Source: an uncultured bacterium (lineage in GTDB: Bacteria; Pseudomonadota; Alphaproteobacteria; Sphingomonadales; Sphingomonadaceae). From it: a stretch of DNA of 64,000 bases. A model generated the notes under the pieces. The model saw only the letters and a list, made by a program, of their open reading frames with translations. It was not told where the DNA came from and did no database searches. Below are positions 1-8,370 of this stretch, piece by piece (position 1 is the first letter of the stretch; each line of letters starts with the position of its first letter). The stretch covers positions 18,937-82,936 of the forward strand of contig CAISGR010000068.1 of assembly GCA_903884945.1 (NCBI GenBank), read 5' to 3'. The position numbers were made by a program, and so were the translations under genes.

Positions 1-201
1 CCGGGCAGCGGCAATCAGCCCCTCGATCCGGTCGACCACCGCCTCGACCGGCGCCATGTCGGCGCCGTGCCGCCCGATCAATCCGTGCGGCGCGGCGAAA
101 TCGGTCTGGATGTCTACCACGACGAGTGCAGTCCGCCCGGGCGGCAGCATCTCCTTCAACGCCGCCGCATCGACATGCGGCAGCTCGGCGACGTCAGCCA
201 T
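1..201 (-). CDS. Isochorismatase-fold cysteine hydrolase, N-terminal part (RutB-like context)
   Basis: Partial gene: its start lies at 201 and its 3' end runs off the left edge, leaving 67 residues. The visible part carries the family strand VVVDIQTDF with the first catalytic Asp (about residue 32). The Lys and Cys of the D-K-C triad would lie outside the window. Its start overlaps the stop of the RutA-type monooxygenase gene by 8 bases, so the two are probably translationally coupled. In the uracil Rut pathway the RutA product is likewise processed by the isochorismatase-fold amidohydrolase RutB, so an amide or ureide hydrolase acting on the monooxygenase product is the natural inference. 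The substrate cannot be read from this fragment. Confidence 0.8.
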   Translation of the reverse strand, partial: MADVAELPHVDAAALKEMLPPGRTALVVVDIQTDFAAPHGLIGRHGADMAPVEAVVDRIEGLIAAAR

Positions 202-1342
202 GCACCGGCACCTTGATCTTGCCGGGGAAGCGCTCGCGCAGGGCCGGCAGCACCTCCTGGCCGAAGATTGGAATCCCCGACAGATAGTCCGGGAAGATCA
301 GCATCAGCCCGTCGGTGCCCGATACCTCGAGGATCTCGGTCAACCGTTCGATCACCGTGCTGGGCGTACCGAGCACGTGCGGCGTCATGAAGGTCGAGCG
401 GCTCTTGGCGACAAAGGCATTCTCCTTGCCGATCTCGGCATCGAGAAAACCATAAGCGCGCATCATGCCGCGCAGCGCGACCTCATCAAGGCCGTCGCGA
501 TAATATTCGGCGGTCTGCTCCGCCTCGGCATCCGTGCCGCCGAACACGACGGTCATCATCGAATAGGTGCGGACATAGCGCCCGAGCTCTGCTGCATCTT
601 CCTTCGCCTGGATGCTCGCCTGGGCCAGCTCGGCGGCATTGCCGCCCGTCAGGAAGATCGCGTCCATCTCCTCCGAGGTGAAGCGCATTCCCTTCTTCGA
701 GGAGCCAGCACAGACCAGGAAGGGCCGCGTCGCGGGCTTGGGCCAGGATTCGCAATCGTCGAGCGTGAAATATTTGCCCTGCATGCTGACCGAATCCTCG
801 GTCCAGAGCCGCTTGACCGCCGTGATCCATTCCTTGGCGAGATCATAGCGTGCGTCATGGTCGACACCCTCGGGCCATGCGCCCATCTGGGCGAACTCGC
901 CCTTGTACGCGCCAGTCACGACGTTCAGGCCTGCGCGGCCGTTGCTGACCTGATCGAGCGTGGCGATCATCTTCGCGGCGACCGCAGGGTTCTGCAGGAT
1001 CGTATGGATGGTGGTCCAAACCTTAACCCGCTTGGTGACCTCGGCCAGCGCCGCCATCATCACCACCGGATCGAGCGTGCTGTTCCAATGCTGTGTCTCG
1101 CCCCCGTAACCACGGAACTTCGACATCGACATGATGAAATCGAGCCCGGCCTCCTCGGCCAGCAACGCGACCTTGCGGTTGTACGCATAGGAACCGTCAA
1201 GCTGCGGCTTGTTCTTCGACAGGATCCAGCCGCCATTGGCCATGGGCATGAACACCCCCAGATCCTTGCCGCCCGTGTCGGACGGAATCCCGAATTGAGT
1301 CGGCACAAACTTGCTCGTCATCGTCGCAAACCCCCAAGCCAT
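194..1342 (-). CDS. RutA-type LLM-class flavin-dependent monooxygenase
   Basis: Luciferase-like (LLM) FMNH2-dependent monooxygenase of 382 residues. It follows E. coli RutA closely from memory: a first strand with LGVFMPMANGGW (about 29-39), SMSKFRGYGG (72-81), GRAGLNVVTG (135-144) and a C-terminal GxDGLMLIFPDYLSGI segment. RutA opens the uracil ring with a flavin N5-peroxide. Riboflavin lyases (RcaE of Microbacterium, RfnA of Devosia) belong to the same superfamily and release ribose from reduced riboflavin. The gene sits 49 bases downstream of a ribokinase gene and overlaps an isochorismatase-fold gene, which fits ribose release followed by amide hydrolysis. No flavin reductase is adjacent. 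A second in-frame ATG at 1321 has a better upstream G-rich stretch and may be the true start. The family call is firm; the substrate is inferred. Confidence 0.88.
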   Translation of the reverse strand: MAWGFATMTSKFVPTQFGIPSDTGGKDLGVFMPMANGGWILSKNKPQLDGSYAYNRKVALLAEEAGLDFIMSMSKFRGYGGETQHWNSTLDPVVMMAALAEVTKRVKVWTTIHTILQNPAVAAKMIATLDQVSNGRAGLNVVTGAYKGEFAQMGAWPEGVDHDARYDLAKEWITAVKRLWTEDSVSMQGKYFTLDDCESWPKPATRPFLVCAGSSKKGMRFTSEEMDAIFLTGGNAAELAQASIQAKEDAAELGRYVRTYSMMTVVFGGTDAEAEQTAEYYRDGLDEVALRGMMRAYGFLDAEIGKENAFVAKSRSTFMTPHVLGTPSTVIERLTEILEVSGTDGLMLIFPDYLSGIPIFGQEVLPALRERFPGKIKVPVHG

Positions 1343-1391
1343 GGTTGCAGCTTAGAACTGCCACGCCAGGGTTCTTGATCGGCTGCGCATG

Positions 1392-2294
1392 TTATGTTGC
1401 GCGCGCACAGCAAACCGCCTCGACTGCAGCACGGCTCGGCATCGCCGGCACCGCACCGGGCGATAGGGTGCACAGGGCAGCAGCGGCATTGGCGATCGGG
1501 AGAGCCTGCTCCACCGCGAGCCCCTCGTCCAGCAGCGCCGCCAGCGCGCCGCAGAAGCAATCGCCGGCGCCCACCGTGTCCAGCGGCTCGACCGGCATCG
1601 CCGGCGCATGGAAATGCCGGTCTCGCCATATCGCGACAGCCCCTGCCGAACCCAGCGTGACGATGACCAACTGGTCCGGTCGCGCGAGCAAGCTGCGCGC
1701 CGTCGCCACCGTCTCGTCCAGGCCGCGCGACTCCACACGCCCAGCATAGGCCGCCAGTTCATGTTCGTTGACGATCAGGATGTCGACTCGATCGAACAGC
1801 CGGGCGGCCTCGGGAACCGCCGGCGCGGCATTGAGCATCCGCAGCCGTGCGGGCGCGGCAAAGGCTGCGGCAAGCGTTGCCACCGGCACCTCGAGCTGCG
1901 CAAGGACCACGTTCTCGGGTGATGCGCGCGGCAACAGCGCGGCCTCAAAAACCCCATTAGCACCCGGCGCGACGATGATCTGGTTTTCTCCCTTCGCATC
2001 GACCGTGATATAAGCGCTCCCAGTCGGCACGCCTTCGAGCTTGGCCACCCCGGCAACGCCAACGCCGGCAGCCTCGAGCCCCGCCAGCATCCAGCGCCCG
2101 CCTTCATCGTCGCCGATCGCTGCGACAAGGGCGACGCTTGCCCCCATGCGCGCCGCGGCGACCGCCTGGTTTGCGCCTTTCCCGCCCGGAAGTCGTAGCG
2201 TCTGCGACGCAATCACCGTTTCGCCCGGCCGCGGCAACCGGTCGACCCGCGCGATGACGTCTATGTTGATCGAGCCCAGTACGCGCACCGCCAT
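1392..2294 (-). CDS. Ribokinase-like PfkB-family sugar kinase
   Basis: PfkB/ribokinase-family kinase of 300 residues, expected to phosphorylate free D-ribose at O5 in the cytoplasm. It shows the sugar-binding GSxNxD start (residues 7-12), PGGKGANQ (36-43) and the ATP/catalytic motif DTVGAGD (239-245), whose last Asp is the general base. Ribokinase length is about 300-310, so it is complete. It is the first gene of a leftward unit followed by the RutA-type monooxygenase, and a second, diverged ribokinase ends the eight-gene operon at 17,993. A kinase directly ahead of a flavin monooxygenase makes sense if that reaction frees ribose. Another pentose or a nucleoside is possible, since PfkB kinases vary in substrate. 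Confidence 0.86.
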   Translation of the reverse strand: MAVRVLGSINIDVIARVDRLPRPGETVIASQTLRLPGGKGANQAVAAARMGASVALVAAIGDDEGGRWMLAGLEAAGVGVAGVAKLEGVPTGSAYITVDAKGENQIIVAPGANGVFEAALLPRASPENVVLAQLEVPVATLAAAFAAPARLRMLNAAPAVPEAARLFDRVDILIVNEHELAAYAGRVESRGLDETVATARSLLARPDQLVIVTLGSAGAVAIWRDRHFHAPAMPVEPLDTVGAGDCFCGALAALLDEGLAVEQALPIANAAAALCTLSPGAVPAMPSRAAVEAVCCARAT

Positions 2295-2455
2295 CTATCG
2301 AACTCCTCCTCGGCCGTAGCCAAGGACCATGGCAATACGGCCGGTGCAACCCGCCTGCGCCGCGATGCGCCGTGCGCCAACTTTTGATGTCTCGCCGGCA
2401 AAGAGCGGCGTCGCCCTTCCCACCTAGTGTCGCCGTTCGGAACAAGGGGCACGTG

Positions 2456-3286
2456 ATGACAAATTGGCTGATCACCGGCATCGGGAGCGGGTTGGGCGAA
2501 GCGCTCGCCACGGCAGCGCTCGCGCGCGGCGACACCGTGATCGGCACGGCGCGCCGCCAGGCGGACCTGGATGCGTTCGCGGCACGCGCACCCGGACGCT
2601 CGCTCGCCCTGAAACTCGATCTGTCGACCCCCGGCGCGCCCGCAACGGTCGTGGCCGAAGCCGAGACCATGGTCGAACGGATCGACCGGCTGGTCAACAA
2701 TGCGGGCTATGGCATGGTCGGTGCAATCGAGGAGACGGGCCTGGATCAGGCGCGGGCGCTGTTCGACGTCAATCTGTTCGGTGCGATGGCCATGATCCAG
2801 GCAGTGCTGCCGGCGATGCGCGCGCGGCGCGCCGGGCATATCGTCAACATCACTTCGTTGAGCGGATTCGCGCCCTGGTGGGGCACCGGCATTTATGGCG
2901 CGAGCAAATATGCCTTCGAATGCATCGGTCAGACTCTGGCGCAGGAAGTCGAGCCGCTCGGCATCCGCGTGACGAACGTCGCGCCCGGCGGCTTCCGCAC
3001 CGGCTTCGCCGGGAGTGCGCTGGTCGAAGCGGAGCGCACCATCGCCGATTATGACGGGGGCGCTCGACAGTCGAAGCTGAGCCTGCTCGCCGGCCGCGGC
3101 AAGGAGCATGGCGATCCGACCAAGGCAGCCCGCGCGATTCTCACCGCGCTCGACGACCCGAAGCCGCCGCTGCACCTCTTCCTCGGCGAGGATGCGCTGC
3201 GACATGCCCGCGAGCATTTCGAAATGCTCGAAGGCCAGCTGCAGCGCTGGGAGCAGCTTTCCCTCTCCACTGCGTACGAAGACTGA
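2456..3286 (+). CDS. Short-chain dehydrogenase/reductase (SDR family)
   Basis: Classical SDR of 276 residues, an NAD(P)-dependent alcohol/ketone oxidoreductase of the cytoplasm. The Rossmann motif TGxGSGLG lies at 7-14, NNAG at 81-84, the catalytic Ser near 134-136, and YGASK at 147-151 gives the Tyr and Lys. The ATG at 2456 has AGGGG eight bases upstream. The stop shares one base with the start of the isochorismatase-fold gene (TGATG). It begins a three-gene rightward unit, SDR, hydrolase and TauD dioxygenase, divergent from the ribokinase gene. It could oxidise an alcohol made by one of the dioxygenases. The specific substrate is unknown. Confidence 0.86.
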   Translation: MTNWLITGIGSGLGEALATAALARGDTVIGTARRQADLDAFAARAPGRSLALKLDLSTPGAPATVVAEAETMVERIDRLVNNAGYGMVGAIEETGLDQARALFDVNLFGAMAMIQAVLPAMRARRAGHIVNITSLSGFAPWWGTGIYGASKYAFECIGQTLAQEVEPLGIRVTNVAPGGFRTGFAGSALVEAERTIADYDGGARQSKLSLLAGRGKEHGDPTKAARAILTALDDPKPPLHLFLGEDALRHAREHFEMLEGQLQRWEQLSLSTAYED

Positions 3287-3954
3287 TGCACTGCATCGAC
3301 CTGCCGGACTGGGCGGTCGAGCGCGGTCGCGCGATCAATGCGTTCGACGCAATCGATCCGGCGCGGACCGCGCTGGTCGCGGTCGACATGCAGAACGTTT
3401 TCCTCGCACCCGGCGAGGTGTTCGGCAACCAGCACGCGCTCGACATCATCCCCGCCGTGAATCGCCTCGCCGCGGCGATGCGCGGTGCCGGCGGGACGGT
3501 GATCTGGACACGGCAAACGGTGAGCCACGCTACCCCGCTCGCGATGCCAGCCTGGCAATATGACCTGTCGATTCCGCATGTCAGGCGCGCAGTCGAGACG
3601 ATGCTGGCGGGCACGAACTCGCATGCGCTTCATCCGGCGATGGCCATCGCGCGGGAGGACGTCGTGCTGGACAAATATCGCTACAGCGCCTTCCTCTGCC
3701 CGGCGCGCGCGCTGGCGGCAGCGCTGGAGCAGCGCCACATCGAAATGCTGGTGATCGCTGGCACGCTGACCAATGTCTGCTGCGAGAGCACTGCGCGCGA
3801 CGGCAACATGCTTGGCTATCAGGTGATCATGGCCTCGGACGCCGCCGCCGCGGTAACCGACGCCGAGCACAGTGCCGCACTCCTGAACCTGCGCCTCAAC
3901 TTCGCCGACGTGCGCAGTACGGCCGAAATCTGCGCGATGCTGGAGGCACGATGA
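3286..3954 (+). CDS. Isochorismatase-fold cysteine hydrolase
   Basis: Complete isochorismatase-superfamily hydrolase of 222 residues. The D-K-C triad is visible: Asp34 in VAVDMQNVF, Lys130 in VLDKYRYSAF and Cys165 in GTLTNVCCEST. The TNVCCEST form is typical of amidohydrolases such as RutB, nicotinamidase-like and N-carbamoylsarcosine amidase relatives, which release ammonia or carbamate from amides and ureides. It overlaps the SDR gene by one base and the TauD gene by four (ATGA). It is one of three isochorismatase-fold genes in this island, which suggests several successive amide or ureide cleavages. The substrate is not predictable from sequence. Confidence 0.88.
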   Translation: MHCIDLPDWAVERGRAINAFDAIDPARTALVAVDMQNVFLAPGEVFGNQHALDIIPAVNRLAAAMRGAGGTVIWTRQTVSHATPLAMPAWQYDLSIPHVRRAVETMLAGTNSHALHPAMAIAREDVVLDKYRYSAFLCPARALAAALEQRHIEMLVIAGTLTNVCCESTARDGNMLGYQVIMASDAAAAVTDAEHSAALLNLRLNFADVRSTAEICAMLEAR

Positions 3955-4769
3955 CAATCTATCGTTCGATCGAAATCAACCCTCTCACCCCGCATATGGG
4001 TGCCGAAATCATGGGGATCGACCTGACGCGGCCGCTATCCGAGGCGGCGGCAAGCGAACTCCGGGCGGCGCTCGCGGAGTATCTCGTCCTGTTCTTTCGC
4101 GACCAGCCGATCAGCTTCGCCGCGCACAAGGCGCTGGCGCGCCATTTCGGCACGATCCATGTCGCGGCCGCCACTGCTGCCTGGAGCGTTCCCGAGCATC
4201 CCGAGATCACCAGGATGCATACTGACGCCACGTCCCAATATGTGCCCGGCGAGGACTGGCATTCGGACATGACCTGCGACCCCGAGCCGCCGCTCGGATC
4301 GATCCTGTATCTTCACACCGTACCGGAGAGCGGGGGCGATACCGCCTTCTCCAATATGTTCCTCGCCTATGCCGCGCTGTCGGAACGAATGAAGGCGTAT
4401 CTCGATGGCCTCACGGCCACGCATGACGCAGCGCGCGTGTTCGGCGCGATCGCACCGGCCGGGACGAGGTTCAACGTCTCGCAGCATCCGGTCGTCCGCA
4501 CGCACCCCGTTTCCGGGCGGAAGGCGTTGTTCGTCAACAAGCAGTTCACCGCCCGCATCGACGGTCTTCCGAAGGACGAAAGCGCCGCGCTGCTCGCCTT
4601 CCTGGTGCAGCACGCGCAACGCCCTGAATTCCAGTGCCGCTTCCGCTGGCGACCGCATTCGATTGCCTTCTGGGACAATCGCTCGGTGCAACATTCGGCG
4701 ATCTGGGATTATTTCCCGGCGACACGCTCGGGCTATCGGGTCACCGTCGCGGGTGATCGGCCCTTCTGA
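3951..4769 (+). CDS. TauD/TfdA-family Fe(II)/2-oxoglutarate dioxygenase
   Basis: Cytoplasmic dioxygenase of 272 residues that should couple 2-oxoglutarate decarboxylation to substrate hydroxylation. The metal triad is His104-x-Asp106 (WHSDMTC) and His248, followed by arginines 11 and 15 residues later (259, 263) as in TauD, where they bind the co-substrate carboxylate. Its length is close to TauD (283). It ends the SDR-hydrolase-TauD unit and is convergent with another TauD-like gene that starts at 5894. TauD members release sulfite, phenols or amines after hydroxylation next to a heteroatom; here C-N or methyl-group oxidation is possible. The substrate is unknown. Confidence 0.88.
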   Translation: MTIYRSIEINPLTPHMGAEIMGIDLTRPLSEAAASELRAALAEYLVLFFRDQPISFAAHKALARHFGTIHVAAATAAWSVPEHPEITRMHTDATSQYVPGEDWHSDMTCDPEPPLGSILYLHTVPESGGDTAFSNMFLAYAALSERMKAYLDGLTATHDAARVFGAIAPAGTRFNVSQHPVVRTHPVSGRKALFVNKQFTARIDGLPKDESAALLAFLVQHAQRPEFQCRFRWRPHSIAFWDNRSVQHSAIWDYFPATRSGYRVTVAGDRPF

Positions 4770-4814
4770 ACACGGTACGGCAGCGACACACCCCGCCATT
4801 GCCCCGGTCGGCGC

Positions 4815-5894
4815 TCAGGAAAGCAGCCGCGGCACCGAGATCGAGTAGATGTCGAAATGCGCGTCCGGATGCTCGGCCTTGCCGTCGCGCGGCGCGGAGC
4901 GGACCTGGACAACGCCATTCTTGCCGAAGCCAGGCACGACCGGCCGGCCCGTCCGGCTGCTCAGCCACAGCCGCAGCAAATGGCGGGAGCGTTGCGGCTC
5001 GGGCCAGTCGGTGAACGACGTGCGCGCGTGGAGCGCGGCATAGTTGGACAGCCACTGGATGTCGCCCGGACGGAAATCCATCTCGATCGCCATGCCCGGC
5101 TCATAGGTGATCTCGTCGAACAGCCGGAGCACCTCGATCTGATCCTCGCTGAGCTTGGGGACCCCGGGATATTCCTGTGCCGTGAGGATGTAGAGCGAGC
5201 CGGCGTACATGCTGAAGACGCCATCGACCATCGAGATGATCGGCGACATATAGGTATTGGCTGGCGCATTATGGTCCTGCCGCTTCCAGTCCCAGTGGAA
5301 CGGCTCGAGCAGCAAGGGCGCGAGATCGGGGCGCCGGCGCAGGATCTCGTTGTAGATTTCCGCGCCCGAGACGAGGCAGGAGGCGCCGCCCGCCCTGGCC
5401 GGCCTAAGGCACATCAGCGCGACGATGTCCGAACTGTCGGAATGATAGACCAACTGGTCGCGCACCTTGGAGGAAAGCGCCGTCGGATCCGCCATCGTCT
5501 TGTTGGAGGTCGCATAGACATGGTCGATCAGGTCGCCCATCTCGTTCTGGCGGATCGGATCCCCCATGTGCAGGCCGAGGATATAATAGATCGCCGCTGA
5601 CAGTGCGTCGGAATAGAGGTGGGTCCGCAGGCCGCGCGCCAGTACGAAGCCGCGCCCGAAATCGACGTCCTGCCGCCATTCCTCGACCGCCTCGGCGCAC
5701 GCCACGAGCGGATATTCCTCGCGCCGCACGGTGCGGAGGTCGGGGCGCTCCGCGACGAACCGAGTGCCGAGCTGTTCGAGCTCAGCCACCTGCGCGTCCG
5801 ACAGGCGGTAGATCCATTCCCCCGTCTCGGCCAAGCGATCACCACGCCAGGCGGCGGCCGTACTCACCGGTGGCACGCTGATTAGGGTCGCCAT
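4815..5894 (-). CDS. TauD-like dioxygenase, long form
   Basis: Dioxygenase of 359 residues from the longer TauD/TfdA-like group (clavaminate-synthase/gamma-butyrobetaine-hydroxylase-like). Fe(II) ligands His151-x-Asp153 in VYHSDSSD and His289 in AALHARTSF can be seen, with arginines at about 302, 304 and 308 for 2-oxoglutarate. Residues 1-75 are an extra helical region absent from short TauD proteins. It lies 135 bases downstream of the riboflavin-synthase-like gene on the same strand, with possible promoter sequence between. It is the second of three 2-oxoglutarate dioxygenases of different lengths in the island, so it is unlikely to be a simple duplicate. The substrate is unknown. Confidence 0.84.
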   Translation of the reverse strand: MATLISVPPVSTAAAWRGDRLAETGEWIYRLSDAQVAELEQLGTRFVAERPDLRTVRREEYPLVACAEAVEEWRQDVDFGRGFVLARGLRTHLYSDALSAAIYYILGLHMGDPIRQNEMGDLIDHVYATSNKTMADPTALSSKVRDQLVYHSDSSDIVALMCLRPARAGGASCLVSGAEIYNEILRRRPDLAPLLLEPFHWDWKRQDHNAPANTYMSPIISMVDGVFSMYAGSLYILTAQEYPGVPKLSEDQIEVLRLFDEITYEPGMAIEMDFRPGDIQWLSNYAALHARTSFTDWPEPQRSRHLLRLWLSSRTGRPVVPGFGKNGVVQVRSAPRDGKAEHPDAHFDIYSISVPRLLS

Positions 5895-6029
5895 GCTCGT
5901 CTCCCGTCTGGAACAACTTCTCGGTCGAGAGCTATCACGGTGTCGACGCAGCGGACTTGCGCGCCAGTGCCGAAATGCTTTTCGCGGGACGCACAGCTGT
6001 GGATCAGCTGGGCCAGCCGGACGTCGACG

Positions 6030-6671
6030 CTAGGCGCACGGTGCCGCCGCGATGGATCCCAGCCTGGCGCTGACCGCCTCGATCGTGCGCTCGATCGTCT
6101 CGACGAGCACGACGGTCTGCTGCTCCACCTCGAAATTGACCTCGTCCCCCACCTCGTAGAGGCCAAAGGTGGTCTGGCGAATCGTTTCCGGGATGAGGTT
6201 GATCGTGAAGACATCGCCTTCGGCCTTTGCCACGGTCAGGCTCGCCCCGTTGACCGCGAGGAAGCCGTGCGTGAAAATATATTTGGCCCATGGCATCGGC
6301 ACGCGAAGCTTGATCCACATGTGATCCGACCGAATGTCCATATCGACGATCCTGGCCACGCCGGAAACATGCCCCGCCATCAGGTGCCCGCCAATCTCGT
6401 CGCCCAATTTGGCCGAGCGCTCGACATTCACCCGATCGCGGGCAAGCGTCCCCAGATTGGTGGTGTCGAGCGTGCCCTTGGTGACGTCGAAACCGATCAA
6501 ATTGCCGTCCATCGCAGTCACGGACAGGCACACGCCCTCGACCGCGACGCTGGCACCGATATAGAGATCGGTCAGCAGTTCGTCCGCCAGGCGCAGCGTC
6601 AATGCGGTGCGGCCGGGAAGCCGTTCGGCCCGCTCGATCGTCGCGACGCCCTGAACCAGACCCATGTACAT
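6030..6671 (-). CDS. Riboflavin synthase alpha-chain-like lumazine-binding protein
   Basis: Protein of 213 residues with two lumazine-binding repeats, close in plan to E. coli riboflavin synthase (RibC/RibE). Residues known to matter there are kept: Ser41, Cys48, the pair His96/His101 in GGHLMAGH, Lys130, Ser144 and Thr146. The N-terminus reads MYMGLVQG where riboflavin synthases have MF-T-G-I-V; the Phe at position 2 is important for catalysis, so this Tyr is notable. No other rib gene is adjacent, and the neighbours are catabolic. It could be a true synthase, or a paralogue that binds riboflavin or lumichrome within the pathway. Start 6671 was chosen because the homologous N-terminus begins there; the longer open frame upstream is not coding. 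Confidence 0.85.
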   Translation of the reverse strand: MYMGLVQGVATIERAERLPGRTALTLRLADELLTDLYIGASVAVEGVCLSVTAMDGNLIGFDVTKGTLDTTNLGTLARDRVNVERSAKLGDEIGGHLMAGHVSGVARIVDMDIRSDHMWIKLRVPMPWAKYIFTHGFLAVNGASLTVAKAEGDVFTINLIPETIRQTTFGLYEVGDEVNFEVEQQTVVLVETIERTIEAVSARLGSIAAAPCA

Positions 6672-6838
6672 CGTCGCCACTTCCCGCTTCCAAGTCCCCG
6701 GCGGGACCACCCATCGCGGCCGGTTAGCGGACCGACCCCGTCGCCTGCAAGGTGGCAAGCCGCGCTTGATTAGCAAGGGCGCTTCGCTACAGGGCCGGCC
6801 CGACGCGTCGGCGCAATGACAGACGAAATGGAGGCTGC

Positions 6839-7000
6839 GTGACCGAGACCCCTTCGACGACTCCCGCCGACCGGGCGCTTGCCGCCGCGATCGCGGAACG
6901 CCTCGACCTCGTCCTGCCGGCAATCTGCATTCCCGGCGTGGCCGCCAATGCCCGGTTGCTCGAAATGCATCAGCGCAGGCTCGCGGAGCCGGAAGCATGA
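6839..7000 (+). CDS. AtzG-like small subunit (DUF4089 type)
   Basis: Short gene of 53 codons with a GTG start at 6839, preceded by GGAG at good spacing. The tail PGVAANARLLEMHQ resembles the conserved end of DUF4089/AtzG proteins, which act like GatC and form a complex with the amidase AtzE. Its stop overlaps the ATG of the amidase gene by four bases (ATGA), which is the arrangement expected for obligate partners. AtzG stabilises 1-carboxybiuret hydrolase in cyanuric acid degradation. An eight-codon frame beginning ATG ACA GAC upstream ends inside the GTG and may simply be chance. The call rests on the motif, size and position. Confidence 0.72.
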   Translation: MTETPSTTPADRALAAAIAERLDLVLPAICIPGVAANARLLEMHQRRLAEPEA

Positions 7001-8346
7001 GCGACGCAGCGATGAACCTGCTGTCGATCGCGGCCGACGTCCGCTCCGGGCGCCGCCTCGCCCGGGACGTTGCGGCCGAGGCGCTTGGACGGATCGCCGC
7101 GCGCGACGCGGCGATCAACGCGGTGACGCGCCTGTTGCCCGATCGTGCGATGGCCGAAGCAGCGGCCGTGGATGCCACGGTCGCCCGGGGCGAAGATCCG
7201 GGGCCGCTGGCCGGCGTACCCTATGGCGTCAAGGACCTGTTCGACGTCCTCGGCCTGCCGACCACCGCCGGAGCAGCGATGCGGCGCGGGGCGACACCCG
7301 CTGCCGCCGACGCGCGGGCGATCCAGCGGCTCGAAGCGGCTGGCGCGGTACTCATCGCGACGCTCAACATGGACGAATATGCCTATGGCTTCGTCACCGA
7401 CAACGCCGAATGGGGCATCACGCGCAATCCCCATGATACCGAACGCTTCGCGGGCGGGTCGTCCGGCGGATCGGCGGCTGCGGTTGCAGACGGGATGCTG
7501 GCGTTCACCCTCGGCAGCGACACCAATGGATCGATCCGCATCCCGGCAAGCCTGTGCGGCGTTTATGGGTTGAAGCCGACGCACAAATCACTGCCGATGG
7601 AAGGCACTTTCCCGTTCGTCGAAAGCCTCGACGATATCGGCCCGTTTGCGCGCACGGCGGCAGAACTGAAGGCGATTTTCGAGGTGCTGATCGGGGAAGC
7701 GGGTGCGGCACCGGACACTCGGCCGGACCGGATCGCGATGCTGGGCGGATGGTTCAGACGCAACCTCGCCCCCGCGATGGACTCCGCGCTCGACGAACTC
7801 TCGACCGGGCTCGGCGGGCTTGCGACGGTCGAGCTGCCGCAGGTCGGCCGCGCACGATCCGCGGCGTTCCTGATGACCGCCTTCGAAGGCGGCGCGCTGC
7901 ACTTGCCGAACCTGCGCCGCAACCCGCTGGATTTCGATCCGGCGACGCGCGACCGCCTGATTGCCGGCGCGGCGCTGCCGCGTTCCGTCTATGACGAGGC
8001 CCTCGCGTTTCGCGCCTGGTTCCGCGAACAGGTCAACGCCGCCTTCCTGCAGCACGACGTGCTGATCGCCCCGTCCGTCTTCGGCCCGTCGCCCCGAATA
8101 GATCACCCGGTGATCGAGATCGACGGCAAGCCGGAAGCGGCGCGCGCCAATCTGGGGCTCTATACCCAGCCGATCAGCTTCCTGGGGCTGCCAGTGGTGG
8201 CGGCACCGCTGCGGCGACCGGACGGGCTACCCCTGGGCATCCAGCTGATCGCGGCGCAGGGCAACGACCGGCGCCTGTTTGCGCTCGCCGAACGGATGGA
8301 GGCGATGGGGCTGCTGGGCTACTCGGCGCCATCGCCGCAGCGCTGA
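6997..8346 (+). CDS. AtzE-like amidase-signature hydrolase
   Basis: Amidase-signature enzyme of 449 residues. The Ser-cisSer-Lys triad is visible as Lys79 (GVKDLFD), Ser155 in the GGSSGGSAA loop and nucleophile Ser179 in GSDTNGSIRIP. Length and the preceding AtzG-like gene point to the AtzE group, whose founder hydrolyses 1-carboxybiuret, a ureide from opened s-triazine rings. In this island such activity could remove nitrogen from a ureide made when a pyrimidinedione is opened. A GatA-like transamidation role is unlikely because no GatB is nearby. It is convergent with the LysR gene. The exact substrate is unknown. Confidence 0.84.
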   Translation: MSDAAMNLLSIAADVRSGRRLARDVAAEALGRIAARDAAINAVTRLLPDRAMAEAAAVDATVARGEDPGPLAGVPYGVKDLFDVLGLPTTAGAAMRRGATPAAADARAIQRLEAAGAVLIATLNMDEYAYGFVTDNAEWGITRNPHDTERFAGGSSGGSAAAVADGMLAFTLGSDTNGSIRIPASLCGVYGLKPTHKSLPMEGTFPFVESLDDIGPFARTAAELKAIFEVLIGEAGAAPDTRPDRIAMLGGWFRRNLAPAMDSALDELSTGLGGLATVELPQVGRARSAAFLMTAFEGGALHLPNLRRNPLDFDPATRDRLIAGAALPRSVYDEALAFRAWFREQVNAAFLQHDVLIAPSVFGPSPRIDHPVIEIDGKPEAARANLGLYTQPISFLGLPVVAAPLRRPDGLPLGIQLIAAQGNDRRLFALAERMEAMGLLGYSAPSPQR

Positions 8347-8370
8347 CCGGGCGCCCGGTCTTCGCCCAGC

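Noticed and set aside
56..1378. Long plus-strand open frame (440 codons)
   Set aside because: Antisense shadow of the RutA-type gene, which has clear family motifs.
5994..6010. Two CAGCTG palindromes 11 bases apart between the TauD-like and riboflavin-synthase-like genes
   Set aside because: Six-base palindromes are common in GC-rich DNA, and nothing else there supports a control site.
6672..6838. Possible FMN riboswitch near the riboflavin-synthase-like gene
   Set aside because: I looked for the conserved RFN pieces (such as AGGGCAGGG) upstream and did not find them.
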